Below are positions 49,257 to 60,956 of a DNA stretch of 64,000 nt, piece after piece (the stretch's first letter is position 1; each line of letters begins with the position of its first letter). The notes below the pieces were generated by a model. It was not told where the DNA came from. It searched no databases and saw nothing but the letters and a program-made list of their open reading frames with translations. The stretch is taken from assembly GCA_964017195.1 (NCBI GenBank), contig OZ024895.1, positions 20,459,534 through 20,523,533 of the forward strand, given 5' to 3'. A program made the position numbers and the translations under genes. Source of the DNA: Siderastrea radians. Lineage: Eukaryota; Cnidaria; Anthozoa; Scleractinia; Rhizangiidae.

Positions 49257-52200
49257 GAGATCAACTTTTTGCAGCTACCGTGTCTGTTTCGCCGTGAAAA
49301 TCTTAACGCGTCCTCGTAGCTTCCAACGGAAGAACTTAGCTTGACAAATGTTTTTCGCAACCGCTCAAAATCCAGCTGGGAAAGATTACGCTTTTGTACT
49401 TTTACTGTTGAATACACGGCTTGTGGCTTTTGTATTTCGAGCCGTGGGTTCGTCATTAAAATTTCAAAACCGGTAACTGTGAGTTACACACACGTGTTAT
49501 CAAAATGAACTCCTGAAGGCTCTGAAAGTCAATAATGTCACTAACTGTTAGGAATTAATTATTTTGCAATGCTTTCAAAACAACTTTGGATATTTAAGGC
49601 AATGAATGCGGGTGCTATGTTTTTCTTTAAGCCCGCAAGTTTTTTAATTGAACACGTCACTTCTCCAAATAATGCAGCTTAAGTTGGTTTTAACATAAAC
49701 CTTACTTTAGGAAACTTTAATGGTAATTTCATTTCTCGAGGGTTTGATAAAACCTTTTCTTCATAAGTAAGCAATTTTCTTTTTAAAAATCAATAAATTT
49801 TTCACAGGCAGGGAGAAATTCCTATAATAGTTATGTGGTATGTAAACTGTAATATCTACATAAAATCATGTGAAGAGAAGACGTAACGGGTTTTCAAACC
49901 AAAAATTGAAGAACAAAGTTTAAGTTTTTACAAGGGTGGATAAAGGAACTTTTCATAACAACTTTTAAGTTGTCAAAAAATAATAATGAAATTGCATGAC
50001 ACTAAATGTTCGCGAATTTAGTGTTCGTTAAGACTTTTTTCTAATTTTTAAGCAGTTTTCTTTATTTGAGGCAACATTTGAATTTCTGCGATTTTTTCAA
50101 CACGAATTTCTTATGAAGCGACGAGTTTCCTGTAGTGTTATGTAACCCGCTATTATAGCAAAACTACCATGCAGTCTTAAAGTAGTGCGCAAAAACCTTC
50201 TGTGATGAAGAAAACTATTACTTTTCATTTGAAGTTTACTTTTAATTCAAGGATGAAAATAACGTCGTGTCAAGGAGAATTAATAAAGAGAACACAAAGA
50301 AACTCTACGGAGAACATCAAGCAATCACATACAACAATTCCAGAAAGAACAAAAGACGCTAAGAAACAGGAAAATTGCTTTGCAATTGTTAAGCTTTCAT
50401 TGGAAATAAAGTTTAGGAAAGGGGCGGTGAGATGGGGGTGGGGTGGGTGTTCGGAAGATGAGGGGAGGGGAAGGAAAGTCCGACATGATGGCCACGCACG
50501 GAAGTGTGGTCTGTTTTCATTCATCATTCATTCTAATTCATTCATTCATTCATTCATCCATCCATCCATCCATCCATCCATCCATCCATCCATTCATTCA
50601 TTCAGTTCATTCATTCATTCATTCATTCATTCACTCACTCATTCATTCATTCATTCATTCATTCATTCATTCATTCATTCATTTGGAGATAATAAAGCAA
50701 TTTTAAAAATCCCGCGTTCGTTCACTGGTACGCTCGACGATCTTATGAGAGAAAAGAACTCCAGTGACAGACAACCCCACCCCTATGCTTGCACTCGTCC
50801 GTTCGCTGGCGCACTCGATGATCTTATGAGAAAAAGAACGTCTGTGAACAGGTTAACAAAGGGGGTGTTAAGCAATTATTTTATTATTTCATGATTGACT
50901 GATCGAAGCAGGGTTTATTCTACCGCGTGGCTTTGCGGGATTTCCGCAATTCGAAAAAAAATTCCACATAAAATTTACATTTGCTTGTCAAATTGGGCGC
51001 ACAAACCTGTGCCCAAGGATAAGTACTAATTTTCTGACGATAAGATTGATATGACCACCACTCTATACTTAAAAATTTATAGCCTCTTACTGTCTCATTT
51101 GCATTTCTCTTCTTCGCTTTTGTCTGTGTTCGTATTCTGCACTTTCTTGAGTTGCTTCTGAGTTATTTTTTTTTCCATGCATACTTAATGATAATTATAA
51201 CAATTTTAAAAAATGGGGAAAGTCACCGTTTGCAAGCGACGAGCTAGAGAGCTATTTATTTAAAAGACAAACATCCGGGATTGAAAAAGGGCCCCCTAAA
51301 ATGACAGAAGGGGGCCCACTGGGCCCTCATGGGCCAATTTCTAGAATAAACCCTGTCTAAGCGTTGAGGGTAAGGAACGATGGCATACAGTTAGTCTTCA
51401 ATTAGGGTCACTTACCCTGATTATCACCATTCAGAGTTTCATACGTCACATTATTTATTTTCCCTTTTTTTTTCTTTGAGAAACTGGATAGAAAAATTTA
51501 TTACTCGAGGTTTTAACTCAAACGCATACCTCCAATTCATAAAACACATATTCACTGGGAATAGTCTAGCCTGAATGCATACACTTCTTCTTATTTCCTC
51601 CTCATGTTGAAAAGGGAGGAATAAAGGAAATGACCGCGGTCTGCAGCCCTCTCCCCAGGCCTTTAGGCACTCGTCGAGTGACAGCGGGAGGCTTGGGGCC
51701 AAAAGGGATTTTCCCGTCATCACATTTGATTTTTCGATGAGGACAATGGGAACGAGGCTGCCCGCTCTGTGCACTCGCAAGAGTAGTCACACCTGGTAAA
51801 TGCGAGGCCACGCGTAAGTTTTCATTCGTATTGACAATAAAAACGTTTTCAAAACGTTTTCCGTCCAAACGCATGTGGGTTCATTCCTTTTCGCTGTCCA
51901 TAAATAAACGGCTGCACGCAAAAAGGATCGAAAACGCTGCTGACTTTGTTGTGGCTTGCAACGTTGTGATAACGGTAACGTCCTCAGTCGTTTCCAGAAA
52001 CCTCCGTTCTCGAACGTTCACTTTAATAAGGATGGAAGACCAAACCGTTGAAGTTCGTTTTACCCTTCAGTTTGGGCAGCGTTTTTGAAAATGTTGACAG
52101 TTCTGTTAGAACCGCAGCAATCCTACACCTGCTGAAATATATGTGATGAAAAAAAAATACGATAAAAGAAAAAAAACGACTACAGAATTGCTTTTCCCCT

Positions 52201-54589
52201 TATTTCGGACAGTCAAGCCGTCCTTCGTCGTTCTTCTTCTTCGGAACGATGCCGATCGTTCATCCTAAGGAAAGCCTAAGCATATAAAACAATTCAGTGT
52301 CCAATTAAAAACTGTCGTAAACATATATTTCTTGACGGGATCCGAAAATCTAGGAGAATGTTCAGGTTAAGCTCTGTTCCGTTGATGCTTCAATCCACCT
52401 GTAGCCTCCAAGCCTCTCTCTCTGTTCCTCATACCGCAATAAAGGTCTTTCTACGTCTTCGTTTTCACACACCTGTCAAGAAAATTACATCCCGATTAAC
52501 GTCAAAATTCTCCTTATTGCTTCGTTGCTCGTCGCATAATACTTCTTAATAGAATTTGGTTTTAAGTCATTCATTTATTCAAACACGATCAATACAAAAA
52601 CGTATAAAGTAAGCAGCTGTGTATGAAGCCATAACTTGTTACCATCGTGACTGGATGACCTTATTGAATAGCAGGCCTTCATTTATCTCTGAGAACCACG
52701 GCACAGGCAGCTGGAGTACGTTGTTTCGTAATATAGAAACAACGTAATATAGCACAAGAAATATAATATAATAATGCACAAAAAAGCTGTGCGCGTCCAA
52801 GAATACTAAAGTTCAAAATATATAGATTACAGTACATTAAGTTAAGAGTGCCTGTGTGTACAGGAAACAAGTTTTCTAAAGGACTCCAGGGATTGCTCAG
52901 TTTTCAACACGGTCGAGAAAGAATTCTTTAAGAGTCAAAGGATGGGCAGCTTGGCGGACGGAAGGACGGGTTGACAGACAGATGGACGGACGGAAGGACA
53001 GGTGGCTGGCTGGCTGGCCGACACAAAGAGAGGGCAGAGACCAGGAATCGAACTACCGACTATCGAGTAAAAAAAGTTGGCGAGCCAGGGACTAGATCAC
53101 CGAGCACACACCATAAAATGAAATAAATAAACTAGTTGTTTATTGTAAAGTGAAGTGCTGCGGGTAAAGAGAATGAAGAGAAACAGTGGTTTAAGGCGAT
53201 CTAGCTAAGTGCATATAGTTTAGGTAGCAAATCACATATAAATGCTAGCTATGAGATCAGTGTACTGCCGAAACAAAATCTTGGTACAATCGCTCACAGA
53301 AGAAATTGAACGACCAAAAGTGAATTTTCTTTTATAAAGACAACAGATAGCCTCGAACGCAAAAATCTTGGTCGTTGGTAAAACACATGACGGTCAAGTA
53401 CCCGTGACGGACGTCAGTGACGCATCCGTCACACCGTGACGTGAAGAGTACGTGCAGTGATGGTTTCCGCAAAATCTTGAACGGAAAACGGAGAACAAAC
53501 TGCCACAATTATTTTAAGGCACATATTTTGCGCAGATAAGAACTGCTCTTCTTAAAAAAGCGTTTACTCGGGAAAGAAATGCTTTACTTAAGGGGTTCCT
53601 GAGGGAGGAGACTCTTAACAACAAATGTGTCGTTGTTGCTAAGGGATTTTTGTAGATGGCATTTTGTCATACTCTGTTTTGCAGCGTTTTGTACGGCTAG
53701 ACTGGTTAAATGTATGAGGATGAACATCTGAATTTTAAAAATCGACATTGCGCGTGCGTAGCTAGTGTCAGTCCCCAGTTGCACGTTAAAAAGAAAAATC
53801 CCTAAAACGCGGAGGAAAGTAGGTAGAGTTCGCATTTTTTTCGCAAATCGGACATAACTCAGCTTTCTTTATAATCTGACGTACGCAATTACTGTTATTA
53901 CAAAGTATAGCAAAACTACAGAACAAAATGTATAAATACACGTACTTATGACGTCACAACTTCTACAATACTGCGAATTTCAAGAAATCGATACGTCATG
54001 TTTTGCATCTCGATGATCGTTAACTGCTGGTACTGTCTTCAATAACCAAAGCTGTATGCCCTTTGACTTTTAGGCTTTCTTTCTGTTCAAGGTCAAGTGA
54101 CCTGCCAAATATGGTTGTGACTCGAAAATCTTAAACTCCTTTCCCATGGAACAAACATGGCGAGGTAGCTTATGCGTGGAAGTTAGGGTTTCCAAGATAT
54201 GATAATTAGGAACTTTCCACAGCAACAATATGGTATAGTCAAGAGCCTACCCCACCCTTCCCCCCTCCCCTTAACAAACCGAATCGCGTTCAATTGTTGC
54301 TTTATCGTTTAAACGTTTACCAAGGCCATTCCCGGGTCAAAATGAGATTTAAACAACGCGACGTTTCCACATTTTCCACGAAAACTATAAACAGCTGCAG
54401 GATTCTCTCAATGAAATAAATACAACAAATTGAATCTCCGATCAAACATCAAATTTATTTTACCGTAGAGTTCCAGGAATTGCTTGAAATATTCTGAGAA
54501 ACGTATCGGCTGGAATTCAAGGGAATTTATCTACACTTGCTTTCAAACTCTTTGCCTTCGCAAAAACGTGACTTTCTGCACGAAATAAA
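49257..54589. other. Intergenic host region upstream of gene B
   Basis: 5.3 kb with no gene recognised. Contains the (CATT/CATC)n microsatellite at 50526-50683 and a ggacgga/tggc simple repeat near 52960-53020. Near 53030-53100 there is a B-box-like ttcgattcctgg on the minus strand, possibly a SINE. ORFs here are short or repeat-derived. Confidence 0.45.
50526..50683. repeat. (ATTC)n/(CATC)n microsatellite
   Basis: Uninterrupted tetranucleotide array with a central catc block. Produces false Ser-Phe-Ile-His ORFs on the plus strand. Confidence 0.95.
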
Positions 54590-54885
54590 TAATACAAAGC
54601 TTATGTAGCGCCTATTACAACGTCTCTAAGCGCCTTACAATTCTAGAAGCTAGGTAACAACTGAAACAAATATTACAAATGAAACATAACATGTTTTACT
54701 GAAGAAATCCAACTGGCGGAAGGCGAACCAGTTGGCTATTTACAAGCGCAGCCGAAGGATTTATAACTCGGGACTGCCGTGAAACAAATCCATGAAGTGC
54801 TCAGAGTGGGATTCGAACCCGGGACCCACGGACTCGAAGTCCAACACCCTAACTACTCGGCCACCCTGCCACCCTGCCACCCACG
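54590..54885 (-). mobile_element. tRNA-derived SINE
   Basis: On the minus strand a tRNA-like head (A box tggccgagtagttaggg, B box gggttcgaatccc) at about 54806-54870 is followed by a body ending near agcgcctattacaacgtctc. The acceptor ends do not pair as in a functional tRNA. Confidence 0.7.
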
Positions 54886-55659
54886 AAACAGAATTTCTCC
54901 GCTATAAGTTTTCCACATCCCACTTTATCGACGGTCGAGTGCTCTTCCTTAGGGTTTTCTTTCTAAATCAATTGACTACGCGTGGAAATCAAGGGCCTCG
55001 ATTCGAGGGCCACGAAATCGAGGCACATGTGGAGATTAACATATCCACATATTGACATCCAAAAAATCTCAAAGGTTTCTGGCTTCGGGCAAAGGCAACC
55101 CAGGCTGCTCACGTGCGCAGCCTGAAATAGTCTGCCCAATAACAGCTCGAGCCATCTAGCACCTTGTTCGTTCTTTGATAAAAATGCCGTTATTAGATCT
55201 GCTGACACCTCAGCGCTTACTTCTCTCAGACAAGATAATAACATTTGGCAAAGCTAGGGCGAGACCCCGGGCGAGACTTGCTGATTTCTCAACAGAGAAA
55301 TTGAGTTGATTTCTCAAATTCTAAGATCGGAAAGTCTTTTCAACTTTGAAACGAAAAACTCGTCCGCTGTGAATTCGAAGGTCAAGTTTTCCACCTCAAA
55401 TTTGATCCTCCATCTTCCGTCGTTTAGACATAAAGGTCAGACGAAAAAACTCCGCTTTAGACGAAAGGCCTGTTGTGAACTATACAGCAATAGACGAGTC
55501 ATTTAGGACGAATTTTATACTCTTTCCGCTTGGAATTCGAAAGCCTTATATCATTACTGCTTTCGTATTAGTAGTACATTTTAGCTGGTTTGAGGGTTTC
55601 TTCCCGGCAACTTTCCCTCCTAGACATGTTTTTCTTCCTCGTATATAAATTAGGGTAAT

Positions 55660-55745
55660 TTTTCATGACCTTACCGTAGGCAGCTGCTGCCCTCGAAACA
55701 TCTTTTCAAAAAAGAACTTGGTGAAACTTCCACGAAATGCAAAAG
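55660..55745 (-). pseudogene. Duplicated 3' fragment of the 56007-56825 gene
   Basis: About 80 bp nearly identical to 56063-56145 (the FRGSFTKFFFEKMF coding segment and the following ccgtaggcag), lacking the rest. A partial local duplication. Confidence 0.65.
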
Positions 55746-56006
55746 GAAGAAGTTTGTGCAAGAAAGCGTTTTCAACGTGAATTCTTTACATGAATTTTGG
55801 TGGAATATCTGACAATGCAGAGAAGTGACCTTGAAAAAAGAAAGCAAAACACGTAAAGAAATAAATCTTTGAGAATCCGTTATATTTCAGAGTCAGGTTT
55901 AGCTTAAATCCCGTATCACAAAGCACATAAACAAGACAAAACCAAGCTCAGCAGTTAGTTTCATATGGGTTCCACTCTCTTGTCAAGGACTCAATTTTTT
56001 TTTATT

Positions 56007-56825
56007 TTAGAGGGATTTCCGTCTTAGACGAGTTTCTCGTCCTTCAATATGAATTAAGCGTATGTTATATGACCTTACCGTAGGCAGTTCCTGTCCTTGA
56101 AACATCTTTTCAAAGAAAAACTTGGTGAAACTTCCACGAAATGCCGCATTCAACAACAGCAGTAAGCTATCCCAGTCACGTGTCCCTGGCACTCTCTCGC
56201 CTTTTATCAACGAAATACTCATGGACACTAATGCTGTGTCATAGAGAAAGAAACCAAGATTTCGAAAGAAGTACGCGCTCAAAACGACGCGAAAAAGCGG
56301 ATTAATCAAGCGTTGTGTGGTAAGCTTACCGCGAAAGCGATTTTCTACCCAGTTCACGTAGGTCTCGTGTGCTATGAAATTCACTGCGCTTGCAAGAAAC
56401 GTAAGGAGGAACATTTCCAATATCTGGGCCACTGCGTGAATACTTATATTTCCCGCGTGGTCTTTTCCGTGGACGATTTCCACGTAAAGAGCGGAGAAAG
56501 TGCACGTAACGCAAAACAGACACCAAACCCAGAAATGTCCCACGCGAAGAATGGCACAGAAATACTCTTTGACATTGAAGATTGTCCAAGAAAGGATGGC
56601 TGTTAGCAGCAGAAGCGAGTTTCCATCCTCCAACAGCGTTCCTATTACGTTCACAGTGTTGCTGCGTTCTTGGCCGAGTATGTTGCGCGACTGGTTGTTG
56701 AAGGTACAATTCTCGACTGGAGTTGAATAGTAAAGGCAGACCGCGGCTGGAATGAAATTCAAAAGGTTGAGTATACACCTTAAGACCACTAGGAAGGCTT
56801 GCAAATATCCAGCAATCCAGAGCAT
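56007..56825 (-). CDS. Multi-pass membrane protein, paralogue 1
   Basis: 272 aa from ATG 56825 (MLWIAGYLQAFL), chosen because it aligns with the start of the divergent paralogue (57840-58661). The ATG at 56900 would add 25 residues. About six hydrophobic segments. Features shared with the paralogue include a luminal Asn-rich loop, VNVIGTLLEDGNSLLLL / INMAGALVEAGNSFLII, FFRNLGFFLYD / LLRNLAVLLYD, and AAFRGSFTKFFFEKMF / TAFRGSFVQFFYATIF. Intronless. I do not recognise the family; a receptor or transporter role is possible. Confidence 0.75.
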   Translation of the reverse strand: MLWIAGYLQAFLVVLRCILNLLNFIPAAVCLYYSTPVENCTFNNQSRNILGQERSNTVNVIGTLLEDGNSLLLLTAILSWTIFNVKEYFCAILRVGHFWVWCLFCVTCTFSALYVEIVHGKDHAGNISIHAVAQILEMFLLTFLASAVNFIAHETYVNWVENRFRGKLTTQRLINPLFRVVLSAYFFRNLGFFLYDTALVSMSISLIKGERVPGTRDWDSLLLLLNAAFRGSFTKFFFEKMFQGQELPTVRSYNIRLIHIEGRETRLRRKSL

Positions 56826-57191
56826 TGTTGATTCCTTCGAAGATATGTAGTCGATTATTTCAAAGAAAATGTAAACAACACCAACACCGATCGAGCTCAC
56901 TTTTCCTAGAACTGGCTGTAGCTATACGGGGGAGGGGTGAGTCAAGGAAGCATGAACGTAGCTGGATTCCTACCCATAAAATTAATAGAAGAAAAAGGAT
57001 CAACCTAAACGTTTCTTGCACTGCACAACTTACAATCGTGTGCTCTCTCGAGCCAAGATTCACAAATAATAAGGCCCTGTTCAAAGCGCAATATAGCCTT
57101 GCATCCAAATAAGAGGAAACAAGATACTAGGAATGTTTGAATCTGTCAGTCTTGAATCATTGACCCCAAGTTCTTGTTTCCGGTTTCGAGC

Positions 57192-57618
57192 CCAGGGGGG
57201 TACTCCCTAATAGTGGGCTATGCGGGGAGGCTCCGCCCGAAAGGGGTGCCGCCTTTTTCAAGCTCTGCAGTATACTAAACGGTGGGGAAAATCGTCATTT
57301 TAGTATATGAAAGGGTCACAAAATCCACTGCCAAGTGAAAGAGGTGACGGATAAAGCTAAGTATTTGAAAGGGTGCCAATTTTGGCAGAAATGACAACGC
57401 AAAACGAATAAAAGTTCGCACCCTTTGAGCATTTGAACCAGAACGACTGAAATTCTGTTGTTTTGGCTCATCCTTGAGGTACAAGAAAGAGGTGCAATTT
57501 TCGCTTAGCTATACGAAAGGGGTACCATTTTGGTGAAAATCAGTATATAAAAATGGTAAGTGTTTGAACCTCCGGGCGGACCCTCCCCGTATAAAACTTT
57601 ATTAAGTACCCCCGGGGG
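57192..57618. mobile_element. MITE with ggggggtactcccta termini
   Basis: Ends ccagggggg tactccctaa and inverted ttaagtacccccggg, with subterminal gcggggaggctccgcccg mirrored as cgggcggaccctccccg. Interior gaaaggg-rich. It lies between the two head-to-head membrane-protein genes. Same family as 11355-11668 by terminal pattern. Confidence 0.7.
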
Positions 57619-57839
57619 TATCGAGGAGACTTGTTTGTTCATTTAATAGCGGTATTTTTTTACGTATCTTCGACGTTACCATGAGTTGGTGTCGACGAAA
57701 ACATACGGTATCACTCAAATAACACTCAACTAAATAATCATTTCAAGATATGTTCTCTGCTTATTAATTGCCCAGTTTGGTGTGCGGCAGACAGTCTTCT
57801 CGGAGGCCTCCTCCGTGATTTCACGAGAGCTGTTTCAAG

Positions 57840-58661
57840 ATGGCGGTGTTGTGGGTCCTTGGCTGCATTTTCGCTTTTTTGTGCTTAGCAAGACTAACTT
57901 TCACGCTTCTCTTCTCTATCTCGGCTTGTGTCTGTGTTTTAAACGACACAACCACGGAGACCAGTGGGAACCATATTTTCAGCCAAGATTTGAGAAACTG
58001 GATTAATATGGCCGGGGCATTGGTCGAAGCTGGAAACTCGTTTCTGATAATCTTATTGATTTTTTGCTGGGGGAAATTCAACGTTAGAAACTTGTTTCAT
58101 GCAGCTCCTCGTCTGGCTGCATTTTGGTTTTGGATAGGTTTATTTACCTTCAAGACTATCTCACTTGTTATCAATTACATTCTTCCAGATCACGAGCAAT
58201 GGATTTTCCTTGGGGTGAGTAAATTCCTGGAGAGCGCGACACTAATTTTGCTATCCCTCGCGCTGAAATTTATCGGCAAATCAACTGTGAAGGCGTGGAT
58301 CAATAGAACAGTCGCCAGCGAACATTTCGCGGGGTATTTGTATTTTCTTTACATCTTTACTCTATGGATGTACTTGTTGCGGAATCTAGCTGTGCTCTTA
58401 TATGACATGGCTACGTTTGCAAAGGAGATCGACCGACACGCCAGTGATAAACAAATGGATAATATACTTTTAATTGCAGGTACTGCATTCAGGGGCAGTT
58501 TCGTGCAGTTTTTTTATGCTACCATATTTAGAAATCCAAACCTATCGACTGTCTGCAAAGGACAATCTGGGCCACGTGACGAAGTATTCCCAATTTCGAT
58601 TGAAGATTCCGCTGACAGTCAGCCGACGTTAATAGCATGGGAACCTTCATACGTTAAGTGA
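57840..58661 (+). CDS. Multi-pass membrane protein, paralogue 2
   Basis: 273 aa, MAVLWVLGCIFAFLCLARL..., about six hydrophobic segments, intronless. Divergent partner of the 56007-56825 gene, about 1 kb apart and on the opposite strand. Conserved cores are listed under paralogue 1. The cytosolic tail is acidic (EVFPISIEDSADS). Both copies are open, so both may be functional. Confidence 0.75.
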   Translation: MAVLWVLGCIFAFLCLARLTFTLLFSISACVCVLNDTTTETSGNHIFSQDLRNWINMAGALVEAGNSFLIILLIFCWGKFNVRNLFHAAPRLAAFWFWIGLFTFKTISLVINYILPDHEQWIFLGVSKFLESATLILLSLALKFIGKSTVKAWINRTVASEHFAGYLYFLYIFTLWMYLLRNLAVLLYDMATFAKEIDRHASDKQMDNILLIAGTAFRGSFVQFFYATIFRNPNLSTVCKGQSGPRDEVFPISIEDSADSQPTLIAWEPSYVK

Positions 58662-58999
58662 GAATCCTCCGTTTGCCGCTTTTTTGTTTAGCCCCTTTTA
58701 CTCCTAGACCAAGTTCTGGTGAGATGATTTGTCACTCTAACTTTTTGATCTGTTGACAAAATCCTATCGTGTTACCGTTCAAATGAAACCTCTTTGGCAA
58801 AACTTTTGCATAGGACTATTTATTTCTTAGGATTTTACGAAACGAAATTTGGAATTTTTGGTAAATTTTTTGCTTTGGCCACATTAGGAGTGATAGGATT
58901 AAAAGGATGCAGCCAGCCTATCCATATATACAATACCTTCAAATATGTCTCCGGAATTATACGCTCCGGTTTAGCGACTTTGACGCTCATGACTCCTCA

Positions 59000-60440
59000 A
59001 TGACCTCTGTATATTCCTACTGTAGCCAAAATCTTCGAAAAGATTGACTGAGATCAACTATATGATCATCTAATTGAAAATGCTTTATTATCAAACTGTC
59101 AACCAGGCTTTCGCTCTACATAGTACTCTTGCGGCCTTGCTGGAAACCAGCAATGGTTGGTACGTCAATATTGTCGAACATTGACAAAGGTTGTCTCAGT
59201 TGCGTCATTTTTATGCATTGACCTAAACACTTCGATAAAATACGATCATCCTGTAAAAGCTTGCTTAACCCTTTAAGCCTCAGTATTAACATGGATATTC
59301 TCCTCACTATTCTCCTCATATTTCTTATCTTACTAGTTGGGAGAACTTGATCAAGAAATCAAGACATTTTATCTTTGGCGATCATTGCCTTTATTCTCTT
59401 GACCTGTATACTTGATCAACTAGTGATATTGTGAGGAGAAATTAGATGCTTGTCACTCTTGGGGCTTGAAGGGTTAAAATAGAGTTGATGGAAATGCCCT
59501 GACACGATTTGAGTCTTACTTAACCAGTCGCATGCAAAGATGCAACATAAATGATCACCTGTCCAGGGCAAGCCACTAAACTGTGGAGTACCGCAAGGGA
59601 AAGTAATAATTGGTCCGTTACTCTTTCCGATTTAGATAAATGACTTAATAGATTGCCTGAACCTAGGCTTCCCTAGAATACAAATGTTACTCTTGTTGCA
59701 TCTGGGAGTTAGAGCACAAAAATTCTGGCTCAAAGCCAATACATTATGACTGAATGCTGCTAAAACAGGGTTTATGATCATTAGCTCGCGCCAGGAATTG
59801 CAGTATCTAATGTAAGTGGCGTCAAAATAAATCAAACGTGAATACAAGTAATTAAAAAAAACGCTTCCAGCATCCGTGGACTTAAGAGTCTTCCCCACCC
59901 CGACTTAAGAGAGTCAGGTGATTTATCTTCATGTACGCTGCAATCAAAAATAAACAAAGGTCTTGTCGAGCCACACTTTTTTGCTTGGGATGGCTTGTCT
60001 CAACAGCTGAGTGAGAAACTTCAGAGTCTTCCTAACCGCGCTGCTAAAGTTACTACTAAATCTACTCATGACACGGGCTATGGCTGTCTTCTCAACTCGC
60101 TTCAGTGTCACTTGCATTGGCTTTCTCCGTTAGAAGGACAAAGCAAAAGGCAAGCATGATGTAAAAAATTAATAACAGAATCGCCTCAGTTTATGTCTAA
60201 AATCACGTCTTATGATCGTCGCGACACTAATCAAAAGTTATTTCTACCAAAGGCGAGGACTGACTACCTAAAGCGCAGCTTTTTTACAGTGGTGCTATTC
60301 TCTGGGATAATCTCCCCAAAGAACTTAGAACGGCTAATTCTTTCGGCCTTTTTGAAAGAGTTATTAATAAATGGTTTTCTGTATCAGCAATCCCACACGC
60401 ATATTTGTAAAGCAGTTAATAGAGTTAGTCTGTTTTGTCA
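59000..60440 (+). pseudogene. Degenerate non-LTR retrotransposon (LINE)
   Basis: Broken frames recall reverse transcriptase: PTVAKIFEKID (about 59020), CQPGFRSTHSTLAALLE (about 59100), GVPQG-type with GPLLF (about 59585-59625) and NDL. Near 60200 a C-terminal RT-adjacent pattern TNQKLFLPKARTDYLKRSF appears. Many stops and a MITE insertion (59265-59478) show an old copy. Clade uncertain. Confidence 0.65.
59265..59478. mobile_element. MITE with TTAACCCTTTAAGCC termini inside the LINE
   Basis: ttaaccctttaagcc at the left and ggcttgaagggttaa at the right. A partial copy of the same element is at about 60485-60625. Confidence 0.65.
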
Positions 60441-60956
60441 ACACCGATGTTGTTTACTGTGTACAAACAAACGTTTTTGTTTTTGTTGTTGTTGATAAAC
60501 ATAAAGACATTTTATCTGTAGTGATCATTTCCTTTATTCTCCTTACCTGTATGTTTTATCACGTTGTGATATTGTAAGGAGAAGTTAGATACTGGCCACG
60601 ATCAGTGGTTATTAAAGGGTTAACAAGGAGTTGACTTGTGGCAGATCTATCTTCAAACATCAGTGTATTTACTGTTGACAGATTTCCTTCTTCACATACT
60701 AATATATACTAGTTTTAATCGAAACGGTACCTTTTTCACCCACCAAGAACAAAGATTGAATCTTTTCCATCCCTCAAAACATAGGCTAGAAACAGTAGAT
60801 CATCGTGGGATTTTAGTCGTTCGAACTGGTTTCAAACTTTCGTGTATTTTTGCGTTGTGGTTTCCGCCAAAAATTTGCAGCCCTTTTTAGTGCTAGTTTA
60901 GGGTGGGATCCAGAAGACCAACCCCACGTCCTCGTCGTGGATCCTGGGCAACGCCT

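Noticed and set aside
50202..50894. 230-aa plus-strand ORF
   Set aside because: Its central part is a translated CATT/CATC microsatellite; no domain or upstream signal.
54806..54870. Functional tRNA on the minus strand
   Set aside because: A and B boxes are fine, but the acceptor ends do not pair and it is joined to a SINE body.
54963..55244. 93-aa minus-strand ORF
   Set aside because: No motif, and it overlaps flanks of a SINE; looks like chance.
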